Assembly: GCA_018335795.1 (NCBI GenBank)
Contig: JAGXRP010000032.1
Span: 1 to 64,000, forward strand
Length of the DNA: 64,000 bases
Reading direction: 5' to 3'
From: Desulfobulbaceae bacterium
GTDB lineage: Bacteria > Bacteroidota > Ignavibacteria > Kapaibacteriales > UBA2268
Shown: in pieces, positions 1 through 8,176 of the stretch
Numbering within the stretch: position 1 is the stretch's first letter
Layout of the letters: the number at the start of each line of letters is the position of its first letter
Notes under the pieces: model-generated
What the model saw: only the letters and a program-made list of their open reading frames with translations
What the model was told of the DNA's origin: nothing
Database searches by the model: none
Program-made: the position numbers and the translations under genes

Positions 1-144
1 ATTATTTTCGATATCGCTTATATCAATTTCATCAATAATTTTATTTATTGTCCTAACAGGATGAGTTTCTTTAATCATTTCATCAAGAGATGGGGGAAGT
101 AGAAACGCTTGTGATTGATTATAGTATTTAAACTTTGGTCTCAT
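1..144 (-). CDS. IS1182-family transposase, N-terminal fragment (runs off the window)
   Basis: Reading from ATG at 144 down to base 1 gives 48 codons with no stop. The protein starts MRPKFKYYNQSQAFLLPPSL and continues DEMIKETHPVRTINKIIDEI. The 'YNQSQ..LLPPSLDE.I...HPVR.IN..ID' pattern is characteristic of the N-terminal (DUF772-like) domain of IS1182/IS5-group DDE transposases. The catalytic domain is outside the window, so it cannot be judged whether the gene is intact. It catalyses cut-and-paste movement of its own element. Confidence 0.8.
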   Translation of the reverse strand, partial: MRPKFKYYNQSQAFLLPPSLDEMIKETHPVRTINKIIDEIDISDIENN

Positions 145-256
145 TGCATCGCTAACTTATTGTTGATTACAGCTGTTATGACGCCGATTTACACCTAGTA
201 TTTTCTCTTTTTTTTCCACAAAAATAACAAAAGTGGCTGCCCTTATGAGACAGCCT
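1..256 (-). mobile_element. Partial IS1182-type insertion sequence (5' end)
   Basis: The left edge cuts an insertion sequence. It contains the first 48 codons of a transposase on the minus strand and, upstream of that, the likely outer end of the element at about 228-256. Read outward-in on the minus strand, this end starts AGGCTGTCTCATAAGGGCAG. Almost the same sequence recurs at 14685-14710, which supports it being an IS terminus. The exact tip and any target duplication cannot be fixed, because the other end lies outside the window. Confidence 0.7.
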
Positions 257-264
257 CAGAAAGA

Positions 265-399
265 AAAACATAGCCCATGAATTTATTCGTGGGTAAAGAA
301 TTTTAAAATAAGACAACCACCCCGTCTGCTGCGCATACACCCCTCAAGAGGGGAATTTAAGTCAAAACATAGCCCATGAATTCATTCGTGGGTGAAGAA
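265..399. repeat. 36-bp direct repeat, two copies (265-300 and 364-399)
   Basis: The two copies differ at two positions and are separated by 63 bp. Each contains an imperfect palindrome of the form CCCATGAATT.ATTCGTGGG that could fold into a 9-bp stem with one G-T pair. Such palindromic units are common intergenic repeats; the function is unknown. Confidence 0.75.
340..353. repeat. CCCCTC-AA-GAGGGG hairpin
   Basis: A perfect 6-bp GC-rich stem with a two-base spacer, lying between the two copies of the 36-bp repeat. No U-tract follows, so it is not a typical intrinsic terminator. It is probably part of a dispersed intergenic repeat. Confidence 0.5.
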
Positions 400-410
400 A
401 ATGACCTTGT

Positions 411-492
411 AGATGTGCCACACCTCGCAGATGTTACATCTCTATTGATTAATTCAGCCCATGACTCCAAACGTCTCAGGTGTGGCACATCT
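411..492. repeat. Perfect 15-bp inverted repeat (411-425 / 478-492)
   Basis: AGATGTGCCACACCT at 411-425 is exactly complementary to AGGTGTGGCACATCT at 478-492, with a 52-base spacer. This could be the two ends of a small non-autonomous element or a long-range hairpin. No open frame lies between the arms. Confidence 0.7.
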
Positions 493-684
493 TAGTTGTT
501 TTAAATCTTTTTTTTGTGAAAAGTGTAACTAATCGAACTTTCACTTGTTTATACATATATGAGAAAGTACAAATTCAAAATGTAAATTTATATTTGGTAA
601 TCTCAAAAAACTTTTTTACGTTAGCATTGAACAAACATACAATAAAGACAATTGATGTTAGGAAGTTCGAAAATAGGGATTTAT

Positions 685-714
685 ACAGAGCTACAGAGCT
701 ACAGAGCTACAGAG
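685..714. repeat. 8-bp tandem repeat ACAGAGCT (3.75 copies)
   Basis: Three full ACAGAGCT units at 685-708 are followed by a partial ACAGAG at 709-714. It is a microsatellite in non-coding sequence, with no evident role. Confidence 0.85.
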
Positions 715-1016
715 GAGCGACGAGATGCTAAAATCTTATTGTACCCTATTGCACGGAACTTTTCCACAATTCATTACACTTGAAACACACAAGAATCATA
801 GTTTAAATTTATTAACCAAACTCTCGCAAAGTTCATTGACATACTATAAATCGTATTCGCTCATAAACAAGCGAGGTCGTTTATGATTGTCAGCTAAGCA
901 CCCAGAGCACGGGGAGCTTTGGGGGTGGCTTATTCCCGCCGCGAGAAAGTAAACATTGATTTTTTGGTTTTTTGTTTTAAAAAATAACATTTTTTTAAAT
1001 AATTTTGAGTAATAAC

Positions 1017-1931
1017 ATGAAAAAATTAGTTTTGATCTTAACTGGTTTTGTTTTAATAACATTGTCTTTCAATTCCTCTTTATACGGACAAAATGTTCCC
1101 TGTCACTCCGAATACCAAGGGTTGTTTTATACTATCCAGACAAACCAAACCAGTCCACCCTTTTCAACCGATATGCCCTTGGATGTATTTGTCGGGTATT
1201 TAGCAATGGATAGTCTTAGTAAATCAATAAAGTTAAATGATTTTAACGATTTTTTAGAGCGGCAAACATATAATGACACTATCAAAACAATGATGAGATA
1301 CTTTTACAAAGTAATGGAATATGACCAAATTAAATTTTTAAATTATGAGCATGATAACAAAGCAATTATCAGAAAATCTCCAATAAGGTTCTTAGTAAGA
1401 GATTTTATTGAATTTATTGAAAGTATATCTCCATATCCTGTTTTGGACGCTTATCTTATGTCTTCATATTTTATAGGTACGGTAACAGTAACAACTGTAT
1501 ATAATTATACAGATACAAATGCAGTATTTGCCAGAACGTGTTCAATAATTTCTGCACAGATAGACAGTTTAATTAAGGGCAAAGCCCCCCTATACTGTAC
1601 AAATAATTTAAGTATCAGCCCAACTAATACTAAATGTATTGATTTTGAAATTGTTAAAGAGTGGTTCGGACAAGATACTACGGTATTTCCCTTATTACCA
1701 GGCCAAAAATATTTAATTTCTGGTGATTATAGATATCTGTGCAATGTTGATTCAACAAACTATTATACAATTTTGCCTTTAGGAAGAGGAGGGAGACGAA
1801 TTTATCCGATAATTGAGAACAATTTGATAGATTTGGAAAATGAGTTAGGATTTGGGGTAAGTACGAATATAAATATTATTTACAATAATATAAATAATAG
1901 AATCAATGAAATAAAAAGTTTTCAACCATAG
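1017..1931 (+). CDS. Hypothetical secreted protein
   Basis: I do not recognise the family. The 304-residue product starts MKKLVLILTGFVLITLSF, a typical Sec signal peptide with a likely cleavage near 'LYGQ'. I chose the ATG at 1017 over an in-frame TTG four codons upstream because it directly yields the signal peptide. The mature part has several cysteines and many aromatic residues but no catalytic motif I can name, and no T9SS sorting tail. It lies 12 bases upstream of the metzincin gene in the same direction, so the two are probably co-transcribed; it may be a partner or substrate of that protease (inference only). Confidence 0.7.
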   Translation: MKKLVLILTGFVLITLSFNSSLYGQNVPCHSEYQGLFYTIQTNQTSPPFSTDMPLDVFVGYLAMDSLSKSIKLNDFNDFLERQTYNDTIKTMMRYFYKVMEYDQIKFLNYEHDNKAIIRKSPIRFLVRDFIEFIESISPYPVLDAYLMSSYFIGTVTVTTVYNYTDTNAVFARTCSIISAQIDSLIKGKAPLYCTNNLSISPTNTKCIDFEIVKEWFGQDTTVFPLLPGQKYLISGDYRYLCNVDSTNYYTILPLGRGGRRIYPIIENNLIDLENELGFGVSTNINIIYNNINNRINEIKSFQP

Positions 1932-1943
1932 AGGGCATATAAA

Positions 1944-3020
1944 ATGAATAAAAATATAATCATTATTTTTGTATTATCAGGGATGAATCTTTTCTCGCAA
2001 GTTTGCGGAGACCCGATTTACTGTGATCCTGCCATAAAATACCCTTATATACAATGTTTTGGCAAAACAGCAAAAATAGTATGTTCAGACTCACCGTTAA
2101 CTTTAAATCCTAAGATAATTTTTGCTAAAATGCCAATTTGTTTGGATATTGTTTGGAAAGATTCGCCTGGCACTATTAAATTACCTACCACAATCGGTGA
2201 AGAAATAGTTTTTGATAATTCGACGTTCGCTAACGACGTCATGACAGCTCTATATGATTGGAATTGTATTTGTGGAAAACAAAATACGCCCTGTTCCCAA
2301 GGTTGTAGAATGAAAATTAGGTTTATATCAAATGAAAAAGAATTATTGTATAAAAATGACCCAGCTGAGGCCGATAGTAAATGGTCATTTCCACATGGAA
2401 CAACTAATTGTACATTCGATTGTGCTAAAAGCGAAATTAGAATGAATAATACAAAAGGTTTCAAAGGGAAATTAATAAATGGATACTATGAAAATAACTT
2501 TTGTAATTCAAACTCAAGCTACTATTTACAGGCGAATAGTACTTATGCTACATGGAATATTTTAACGATTATTAAGCATGAAATTGGTCACTTGTTAGGA
2601 TTGCATCATTTCAATAAAAACATGTGTAATGGTACTATACCGGAAATTACAAGCAACTCAGTTATGAATTCAAGTTTGGGCTCCGACGCACCACCAAAAG
2701 AATTATCTATTTATGATAAATGTGCTGTTGCAAAATTGCATTGTCCTTCAGTGACACCAGTTGAAGAAATTCAAATTGATGATGACCAAACAAGCACTTA
2801 TCCCAACCCAGCATCCGAATACATTACTATCCAAACTTCGGAAGTTTTGAAAACTTTACAAGTTATGGAAATCAAAATCTTCAATACGCTAGGTGAATGT
2901 GTAATGACCGAAACAATTCATCCGATGACTCAGAAGCAGCAGTTGAATGTAGAATCTCTACCTCGTGGTTTGTACTATATTCGTATCGGTAATCGGACGC
3001 AGATATTTGTGAAAGAATGA
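1944..3020 (+). CDS. Metzincin-type zinc metalloprotease with T9SS C-terminal sorting domain
   Basis: The 358-residue product has an N-terminal signal peptide (ending near 'NLFSQ') and is cysteine-rich. The zinc-binding signature HEIGHLLGLHH at about 212-222 fits HExxHxxGxxH, and 'SVMNSS' about 20 residues later supplies the methionine turn (M241), which places it among metzincins of matrixin type. Residues from about 286 ('YPNPASEYITIQ') to the end 'GLYYIRIGNRTQIFVKE' form a type A T9SS sorting domain, so the protein should be exported across the outer membrane and processed or anchored. The substrate is unknown. It is the second gene of a likely two-gene unit ending at the terminator at 3083-3114. 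Confidence 0.85.
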   Translation: MNKNIIIIFVLSGMNLFSQVCGDPIYCDPAIKYPYIQCFGKTAKIVCSDSPLTLNPKIIFAKMPICLDIVWKDSPGTIKLPTTIGEEIVFDNSTFANDVMTALYDWNCICGKQNTPCSQGCRMKIRFISNEKELLYKNDPAEADSKWSFPHGTTNCTFDCAKSEIRMNNTKGFKGKLINGYYENNFCNSNSSYYLQANSTYATWNILTIIKHEIGHLLGLHHFNKNMCNGTIPEITSNSVMNSSLGSDAPPKELSIYDKCAVAKLHCPSVTPVEEIQIDDDQTSTYPNPASEYITIQTSEVLKTLQVMEIKIFNTLGECVMTETIHPMTQKQQLNVESLPRGLYYIRIGNRTQIFVKE

Positions 3021-3042
3021 TTTCTATGATTATGTTTTTCCT

Positions 3043-3067
3043 CCCGTCAGGTGTTACACCTGGCGGG
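3043..3067 (+). repeat. GC-rich hairpin after the metzincin gene
   Basis: CCCGTCAGGTG / CACCTGGCGGG form an 11-bp stem (one G-T pair) with a three-base loop, 22 bases after the stop codon. There is no adjacent U-run, so it may stabilise the 3' end or act together with the terminator just downstream. Confidence 0.55.
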
Positions 3068-3082
3068 ACGATAAACAAAAAA

Positions 3083-3114
3083 GGAGATGAATAAACATTC
3101 ATCTCCATTTTTTT
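3083..3114 (+). terminator. Bidirectional intrinsic terminator
   Basis: GGAGATGAAT (3083-3092) pairs with ATTCATCTCC (3097-3106) around a four-base loop and is followed by a run of seven T. On the minus strand it is followed by six T, so it can serve both the metzincin gene and the convergent gatE-gatD operon. Confidence 0.85.
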
Positions 3115-3140
3115 CAAGCTATTATTTTTTTGTTTTTAAT

Positions 3141-4532
3141 CTATTTCCTAAACTTCGAGATAAATTCTTCAACTTCGGGGATGCCGCCTTGATAGACAAG
3201 ATAGCCGTTTGAAGGCTCTCTGTCGGTGGTTTCGCCGTTGATTGGGTCTAACATAATTTCTTTTACTTTTTCCAAATCCGAAGTCTGCCCCAAAGCCCAA
3301 CAAAGTTTCATGTAGGCAACTTCGGGAAGCATGTTTGCAGTAGGTACAACACCGAGGTCCATCATCTCACGACCTGTCTCGTAAACGTACATTTGGACAT
3401 AGCCCCAAAGCGTTTGAACGGTCATGTAAACTGCGACACCTTTATCTTTCGCTCTTTTCAGCGCAGGATAAAGCGGCTTGTTGACGTGACCAAGCCCGGT
3501 TCCGGCAATCACAATGCCCTTATATCCCGAATCAATCATCGAATCAATCATATCGGGCATCATATTGGGATAATAATAGACCATCCCTACTCTTTCTTCA
3601 AAATATGGAGCCAATATGAAATTATTGTCAGTTCTGCGGCGCTTGTAATCTTGTCTGAGCGGAGATATTTTATTCCTATCAATCATTGCCAAGGGAATAT
3701 CGCCAATTGTGCGGAATGTTGAGCGATAGGATGAGTGCATTTTACGTACTCGAGTTCCGCGATGCAATAATCCGTAGGAATCTGACGTAGGTCCGAACAT
3801 ACAAACCATAACTTCGGCAATATCGCTTTCTCCGGCTGCTTTGACGGCATGAATCAAATTCAATGCCGCATCGGATGAGGGTCTGTCTGATGAACGTTGC
3901 GAACCAACCATGACGATGGGCACAGGTGAATTTTGAATCATGAATGATAGAATAGCTGCAGTGTGGTGCATTGTATCAGTACCATGACCGATTACGATGC
4001 CTTTGACGCCCTTTTCAATTTCTTTGGCGATTGCATTTGCAGTGCCAATCCATTGTTCGGGACCCATATTTTCGGAAAATACGCCGTAAAGTTTTTCAGT
4101 TTCTAAGTTGCAATAGTCAGCTAATTCAGGGACAGAACCGTAAAGTTCGCCCGGTGAAAATGCCGGAATAACAGCCCCTGTGCGATAATCCAAACGACTT
4201 GCGATTGTACCGCCGGTCCCAAAAAGTTTGACGCGTGGTTTGCCTTTGTCATATGGGAATGCCTTTTCAGGGATTTTGTAATTTGCAACTTTGCGACCTT
4301 TGATTACAATTGAGGAAATCTTATCGGCTCTGATACCAATATTATAACCTGTTGCCATTTTCAAAACTAAGTGCAATTTATCTGCGGTTTCGGAGCGTGG
4401 CAAAATTATACCCGAATATTTTGAGCCTTCGGAGGTTTCGACATCAATGTCGCTCCAAACGAAAGCACCCCATTTCTTCATTACATCGAGCGTAATGCTG
4501 CTGTATCCTTTGAATAATTCCTTATCTTCCAT
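3141..4532 (-). CDS. gatD: Glutamyl-tRNA(Gln) amidotransferase subunit D
   Basis: This 463-residue protein is the glutaminase subunit of the GatDE complex, releasing ammonia from glutamine (or asparagine) for conversion of Glu-tRNA(Gln) to Gln-tRNA(Gln). An N-terminal GatD-specific domain (about 1-85) precedes a type I asparaginase-like domain. The catalytic motifs are FGTGGTI at 104-110 (Thr) and GHGTDTM at 182-188 (Thr-Asp), followed by 'GSQRSSDRPSSDA'. Plain bacterial asparaginases are about 330 residues and lack the N-terminal domain. The start overlaps the end of gatE by 11 bases, a tight translational coupling. GatDE is regarded as archaeal, so its presence here is notable. I am confident in the identity because gatE is its immediate partner. 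Confidence 0.93.
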   Translation of the reverse strand: MEDKELFKGYSSITLDVMKKWGAFVWSDIDVETSEGSKYSGIILPRSETADKLHLVLKMATGYNIGIRADKISSIVIKGRKVANYKIPEKAFPYDKGKPRVKLFGTGGTIASRLDYRTGAVIPAFSPGELYGSVPELADYCNLETEKLYGVFSENMGPEQWIGTANAIAKEIEKGVKGIVIGHGTDTMHHTAAILSFMIQNSPVPIVMVGSQRSSDRPSSDAALNLIHAVKAAGESDIAEVMVCMFGPTSDSYGLLHRGTRVRKMHSSYRSTFRTIGDIPLAMIDRNKISPLRQDYKRRRTDNNFILAPYFEERVGMVYYYPNMMPDMIDSMIDSGYKGIVIAGTGLGHVNKPLYPALKRAKDKGVAVYMTVQTLWGYVQMYVYETGREMMDLGVVPTANMLPEVAYMKLCWALGQTSDLEKVKEIMLDPINGETTDREPSNGYLVYQGGIPEVEEFISKFRK

Positions 4533-6459
4533 TACTCATCTCCGAATTTAATTTACTTGAAACCATTTTGCTAACCATTTTTCCGTCCACTCTGCCTCTT
4601 AAGTCGTCCATTATTATTCCCATCACGATTTCGTATTTTTTCTCTGGGTTGATTAATGTTATATGATTGATTTGCTTCATTGCCATACCAACGCGAATAT
4701 TAATTTCTTCGTCAGTGCATGGGCTCGGCAATTTAGATTCATCAATTTCACCGTTGCGCAAAAACATATCTAAAGCTATCAATACAGCATCTTTTAAAAT
4801 TTTTCCTGATGAATATAATTTGAATACTCTTTCAAACTCATCGTGAGTTAATTTTTCAATAGGAAGTCCACGCTTGCGCAATCTCTTAGGATATTGGATA
4901 ATAGCAGTAGCTACAAAAACCGGGTCTATATTGAAAGGTTCTGCAACTAACATCTCAAATGAAGATGCAAATCTTGATATAGCAAGCTCCTCAATCAAGT
5001 CATCAGGAACACCTAGCTTTGTATATTTTTGAGTACGAATCCAAATTTGCTCGGGAGCTCTTGAACGAATAAGTTTCTTTCTTTCATCGGTAATTGGCTT
5101 TGGTGGCAAATCGGTATCCGGATACATTCTTTCGGGTCCGGGCAGAATCCTTTCAAAACCATTTGTTCCGTCGGGATATGCTTGACGCGTTTCAGAAGGT
5201 ATGCCAATTGTAGCTTCGCGTGCACGAATGATAATTTCGTTTGCACCCATTAGTGCATCAGCGTCATCGCCCCAAACTAAAATTAGAGCATCATCAGCAG
5301 TTACATTCATAAATTTCTTGAGTGACACCCATTCAGCCGAAGCGAGTGTTTCGCTTATATTATCGGAATGGATAATATTTGGCAATGTAGTCAGACAAGC
5401 AATTACGCGGACTCTATCAGAAATTTCTTTAGAGAAATAAGTATCAGTTTGAGTTTGCCATTTGAGATAGCCGGCAAATCCGTCAAGTTTGACACAATTA
5501 ACCTTGAAACCATTTTGAATAGCATCGGCAATAGGTTTGAAGTGAGTTTTCTTGATAATTTTAGTAACATCTTCGAAATTCGCTTTGAAAGTTTCCGGTG
5601 TGATTCCCTTATTTGCAAGAGATTCCCTCATTCTGAGCAAATTCCATTGTCTCATGGCTTCGTTGTATGTCAGAAGAGGAATTCGTTTGATGCTCGGGAC
5701 ACCTTTGATTTCTACACGTGTGCCACCTGTAACGCTGACGTTAACGTCTTCGCGTCCGGCACCAACACCTGTACGAACTCTACCTGTAGAACGGACTAAT
5801 CTCCGGAGAATTTGATTTACTTCAGCCACTTCTTGAGGTGTTTTCATCTCAGGATACGTTACAGTTTCAATCAACGGCATACCCAATCTATCTGTCAAAT
5901 ACACTCTTCTATGCCCAACGTCACTTGTTTCACGGCACGAATCTTCTTCGATTGACATTTGGATTATATTGATATACCTATCTTTATATGGTATCCTACC
6001 GCCTACACTTGTAATTGCAGTACGTTGAAATCCTGTCGGGATACTTCCGTCCAAGTATTGCTTGCGTGCAATGTGGAGTTCGTCCACAATGTAGGCATCG
6101 AGCAACATACCAACTTCAATCGCAATATCAAGTGCTTGCTCGTTGATTTGGAACGGCGGCGTGTCGTCCATTTCGTAGGTACACACTGTATCATAATGGA
6201 TACGATATATAATATCCTTTTTGGTTTTAAATTCCATCAATGCAGTGCCGTCATACTCGCCAAGCTCCGACAAAGTCGGACGCATGTGTCTGAGAATTTC
6301 AGCATTGTATGATTTTTGATATTTGCCAGCCGGACAACGGCAAAACAATTTTTGGTCTGTAAGCAACTGTTGATGCACTTCGAGCCCGGACATGAAACCT
6401 ACGCGAGCATAGTCTTCGGGGGTCATCTCATCAAAGGGTTTGAATTCAAAATCGTACAT
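4522..6459 (-). CDS. gatE: Glutamyl-tRNA(Gln) amidotransferase subunit E
   Basis: GatE is the kinase/transamidase and tRNA-binding subunit that phosphorylates Glu-tRNA(Gln) and amidates it with ammonia from GatD. The GatB-type catalytic core begins with 'GLEVHQQL' and the cysteine pair in 'LFCRCPAGK'. The central 'ILPGPERMYPDTDLPP' segment (about residue 440) is a GatE hallmark, and the length (about 645) fits GatE (about 620-650) rather than GatB (about 480), because GatE carries an inserted AspRS-like domain. A YqeY-like helical tail ends the protein. I prefer ATG 6459, preceded by GAGGGTGAT, over the in-frame ATG at 6477 that has no ribosome site. It is the first gene of the gatE-gatD operon. 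Confidence 0.93.
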   Translation of the reverse strand: MYDFEFKPFDEMTPEDYARVGFMSGLEVHQQLLTDQKLFCRCPAGKYQKSYNAEILRHMRPTLSELGEYDGTALMEFKTKKDIIYRIHYDTVCTYEMDDTPPFQINEQALDIAIEVGMLLDAYIVDELHIARKQYLDGSIPTGFQRTAITSVGGRIPYKDRYINIIQMSIEEDSCRETSDVGHRRVYLTDRLGMPLIETVTYPEMKTPQEVAEVNQILRRLVRSTGRVRTGVGAGREDVNVSVTGGTRVEIKGVPSIKRIPLLTYNEAMRQWNLLRMRESLANKGITPETFKANFEDVTKIIKKTHFKPIADAIQNGFKVNCVKLDGFAGYLKWQTQTDTYFSKEISDRVRVIACLTTLPNIIHSDNISETLASAEWVSLKKFMNVTADDALILVWGDDADALMGANEIIIRAREATIGIPSETRQAYPDGTNGFERILPGPERMYPDTDLPPKPITDERKKLIRSRAPEQIWIRTQKYTKLGVPDDLIEELAISRFASSFEMLVAEPFNIDPVFVATAIIQYPKRLRKRGLPIEKLTHDEFERVFKLYSSGKILKDAVLIALDMFLRNGEIDESKLPSPCTDEEINIRVGMAMKQINHITLINPEKKYEIVMGIIMDDLRGRVDGKMVSKMVSSKLNSEMSNGR

Positions 6460-6781
6460 ATCACCCTCGTTATTCATATAGTCATTATAAATATATAAGT
6501 GTCAAAATATAGAAAAGCAAAATTACGAAATTTTCAGCAAATTTATGACATTTTTGTCATTTTCATTTGAAATTAGATCTTTAATGTTATAATTTCATAG
6601 TTTATCCTTGATTAATTTTGTTTTTATTGTTATCTAATTATCATTATTTAACATATTTTAGACCATTTTTGTGATTATTATAATTTTTTCCTTGCGTAGT
6701 TAAATTTTAATCATTATGTTTACATGAACGATAAGGAATATTATAAAAAAAGTTCTTATAAATTTGAAAAAGGTGTAGGAT
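6460..6781. other. AT-rich divergent intergenic region
   Basis: About 320 bases separate gatE (minus) from the cytochrome gene (plus). The sequence is strongly AT-rich and contains no coding frame I would accept. It must hold promoters for both units. The best candidate for the cytochrome gene is given separately. On the gatE side there is a TAATTTTG box (6525 to 6518, minus strand) without a well-placed upstream element. Confidence 0.5.
6759..6766 (+). promoter_or_regulatory. Putative -7 promoter box TAAATTTG
   Basis: It matches the Bacteroidota-type TAnnTTTG element 15 bases before the cytochrome start codon and just upstream of its AAGG-like ribosome site. No clear TTG is seen about 19 bases upstream, so confidence is limited. 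Confidence 0.35.
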
Positions 6782-8131
6782 ATGAACAAAATCCATCTCT
6801 TTATTATTGCATTAGCATCTGTATCTTTGTTTATCTTTAGTTGTTCTGATGATAGTCCGTCAGACAACAACAACAACAACGAAAGTGTAGCATCATGCGA
6901 AGGATGCCACACAAATTACGCTCATCTCAAAGCTGTAGCCAAACCATACGAAGACCCGGGTGGTGGCGGATGCGGTGGCGATGTGCCACACGTCGAAATC
7001 TATGATGCAGTTTATCTCGGTGGTTCGGGTTTTGAAGAATACAAAAAATCAGAGCATTACAAGCTTGATTGTATTGCATGTCACAATGGAGTTGACAAGA
7101 CAGACGACAAAGCTGTCGCCCACAGCGGTAATTTTATAGCAAAACCATCTCAACATGCCGAAGAAAAATGCGCCACATGCCATGCCGATATCGTTGCTTC
7201 TACTAAAAATAGTTTGCACGAACAAGGATGGGGACAAAAACGCAAAGTAACAATGCGTTCAGGATTGAGCGGACCGCAAGAATTCACAAAATTATCATTT
7301 GATATGCAACAAGGTTATGGTAAAAATTGTGCTACTTGCCATGCAACGTGCGGTGATTGTCACGTCAATCGTCCACACGCTTCAGGTGGTGGATTGTTGA
7401 ACGGTCACAATTTCAGCAAAGAACCTGATATGCTCAATACATGTATTGCTTGCCATAAAACTCGCGGCGGTCACGCTTTCTTGGGTGTAGCTCCGGGCAC
7501 AAAGCCTGACGTACATCAAACCAAAGGAATGACATGCACAAGTTGCCACAGCCAACAAGAAATTCATGGCGACGGCACAATCGTCGAACATCGCTATGCA
7601 TATTCACAACTACCGGAATGTACAGATTGCCACACAGGAATTCAAAACAAGAATATGTACCATACTTTGCATTGGGATACATTCAATTGCCAAAGCTGCC
7701 ATTCGCAAAAATATAATAGCTGTGGAAGCTGCCACGTCGGCGGCGAAGGAGTGCGAATCACTTCATATCAAGATTTCAAAATTGCAATGAATCCTATTCC
7801 CGGCACAAAACCTTACAAATTTGCACTCGTAAGAAGAACACCCGGGGCACCTGATACATTCGAGAAATTCGGTACACCGAACTATTCGAACTTCGAAGCA
7901 TTTCCGACATACAATTACACAACTCCTCACAACATTTTGCGTTGGACTGAAGTCACACAAGTAGCTTCGGGCAAACATTGTGGCGATAATTGCCATATAG
8001 TAAAAGAAAATGGCAAATTCCGCAACAAAAAACTATACCTTTTCGAGGAAGACTTATTAAATTGGGAAGTAAAGGCAACTAAACCCATTACCGTTGACGG
8101 CAAATTGCCTGCAAAATGGGAAGTTCAATAA
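6782..8131 (+). CDS. Decahaem c-type cytochrome lipoprotein
   Basis: The 449-residue product starts with a lipoprotein signal whose lipobox ends at Cys21 ('FIFSCSDD'), so it should sit in a membrane facing the periplasm or the cell surface. Ten CxxCH haem sites are visible, with first cysteines near 39, 97, 130, 183, 190, 221, 252, 280, 303 and 314. A further 'CGDNCH' near 402 is a CxxxCH variant. Histidines are plentiful, as needed for axial ligands. The protein probably carries electrons in respiration or extracellular transfer; I cannot assign it to a named family. It is followed by a double-rhodanese lipoprotein in the same direction, 45 bases on, and the two probably act together. Confidence 0.88.
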   Translation: MNKIHLFIIALASVSLFIFSCSDDSPSDNNNNNESVASCEGCHTNYAHLKAVAKPYEDPGGGGCGGDVPHVEIYDAVYLGGSGFEEYKKSEHYKLDCIACHNGVDKTDDKAVAHSGNFIAKPSQHAEEKCATCHADIVASTKNSLHEQGWGQKRKVTMRSGLSGPQEFTKLSFDMQQGYGKNCATCHATCGDCHVNRPHASGGGLLNGHNFSKEPDMLNTCIACHKTRGGHAFLGVAPGTKPDVHQTKGMTCTSCHSQQEIHGDGTIVEHRYAYSQLPECTDCHTGIQNKNMYHTLHWDTFNCQSCHSQKYNSCGSCHVGGEGVRITSYQDFKIAMNPIPGTKPYKFALVRRTPGAPDTFEKFGTPNYSNFEAFPTYNYTTPHNILRWTEVTQVASGKHCGDNCHIVKENGKFRNKKLYLFEEDLLNWEVKATKPITVDGKLPAKWEVQ

Positions 8132-8176
8132 TATCATATAATTATCTTTTTTTAAAAATTACAAGGAGTAACAACC

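Larger units (their letters stand above)
257..1016. other. Gene-free region rich in small repeats
   Basis: About 760 bases between the IS end and the first secreted-protein gene. Open frames here (for example 480-731) lack a plausible ribosome site, show no recognisable domain and cross repeat sequences, so I call none of them. The stretch holds a 36-bp direct repeat, a 14-base hairpin, a 15-bp inverted repeat and an 8-bp tandem repeat, all listed separately. A GC-richer patch at about 850-950 includes ATAAAC/GTTTAT complementary arms (about 862-885). I recognise no RNA gene in it. Confidence 0.6.

Noticed and set aside
265-399. CRISPR array
   Set aside because: Only two 36-bp copies with one 63-bp gap, internal palindromes and mismatches, and no cas genes in the window.
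480-731. 83-codon plus-strand frame near the left repeats
   Set aside because: It begins inside one arm of the 15-bp inverted repeat, crosses the 8-bp tandem repeat, and its product has no recognisable features.
844-1062. Minus-strand 72-codon frame, and a possible structured RNA at 850-950
   Set aside because: The frame overlaps the signal peptide region of the gene at 1017. The short ATAAAC/GTTTAT stem is too weak to name an RNA.
2045-2464. 139-codon minus-strand frame inside the metzincin gene
   Set aside because: The plus-strand protein has a signal peptide, zinc motif and sorting tail; the reverse frame is a shadow.
3141-4532. Ordinary cytoplasmic L-asparaginase
   Set aside because: The extra N-terminal domain, the 463-residue length and the overlap with gatE identify GatD.
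5368-5799. 143-codon plus-strand frame inside gatE
   Set aside because: It overlaps the conserved GatE coding sequence entirely and shows no domain.
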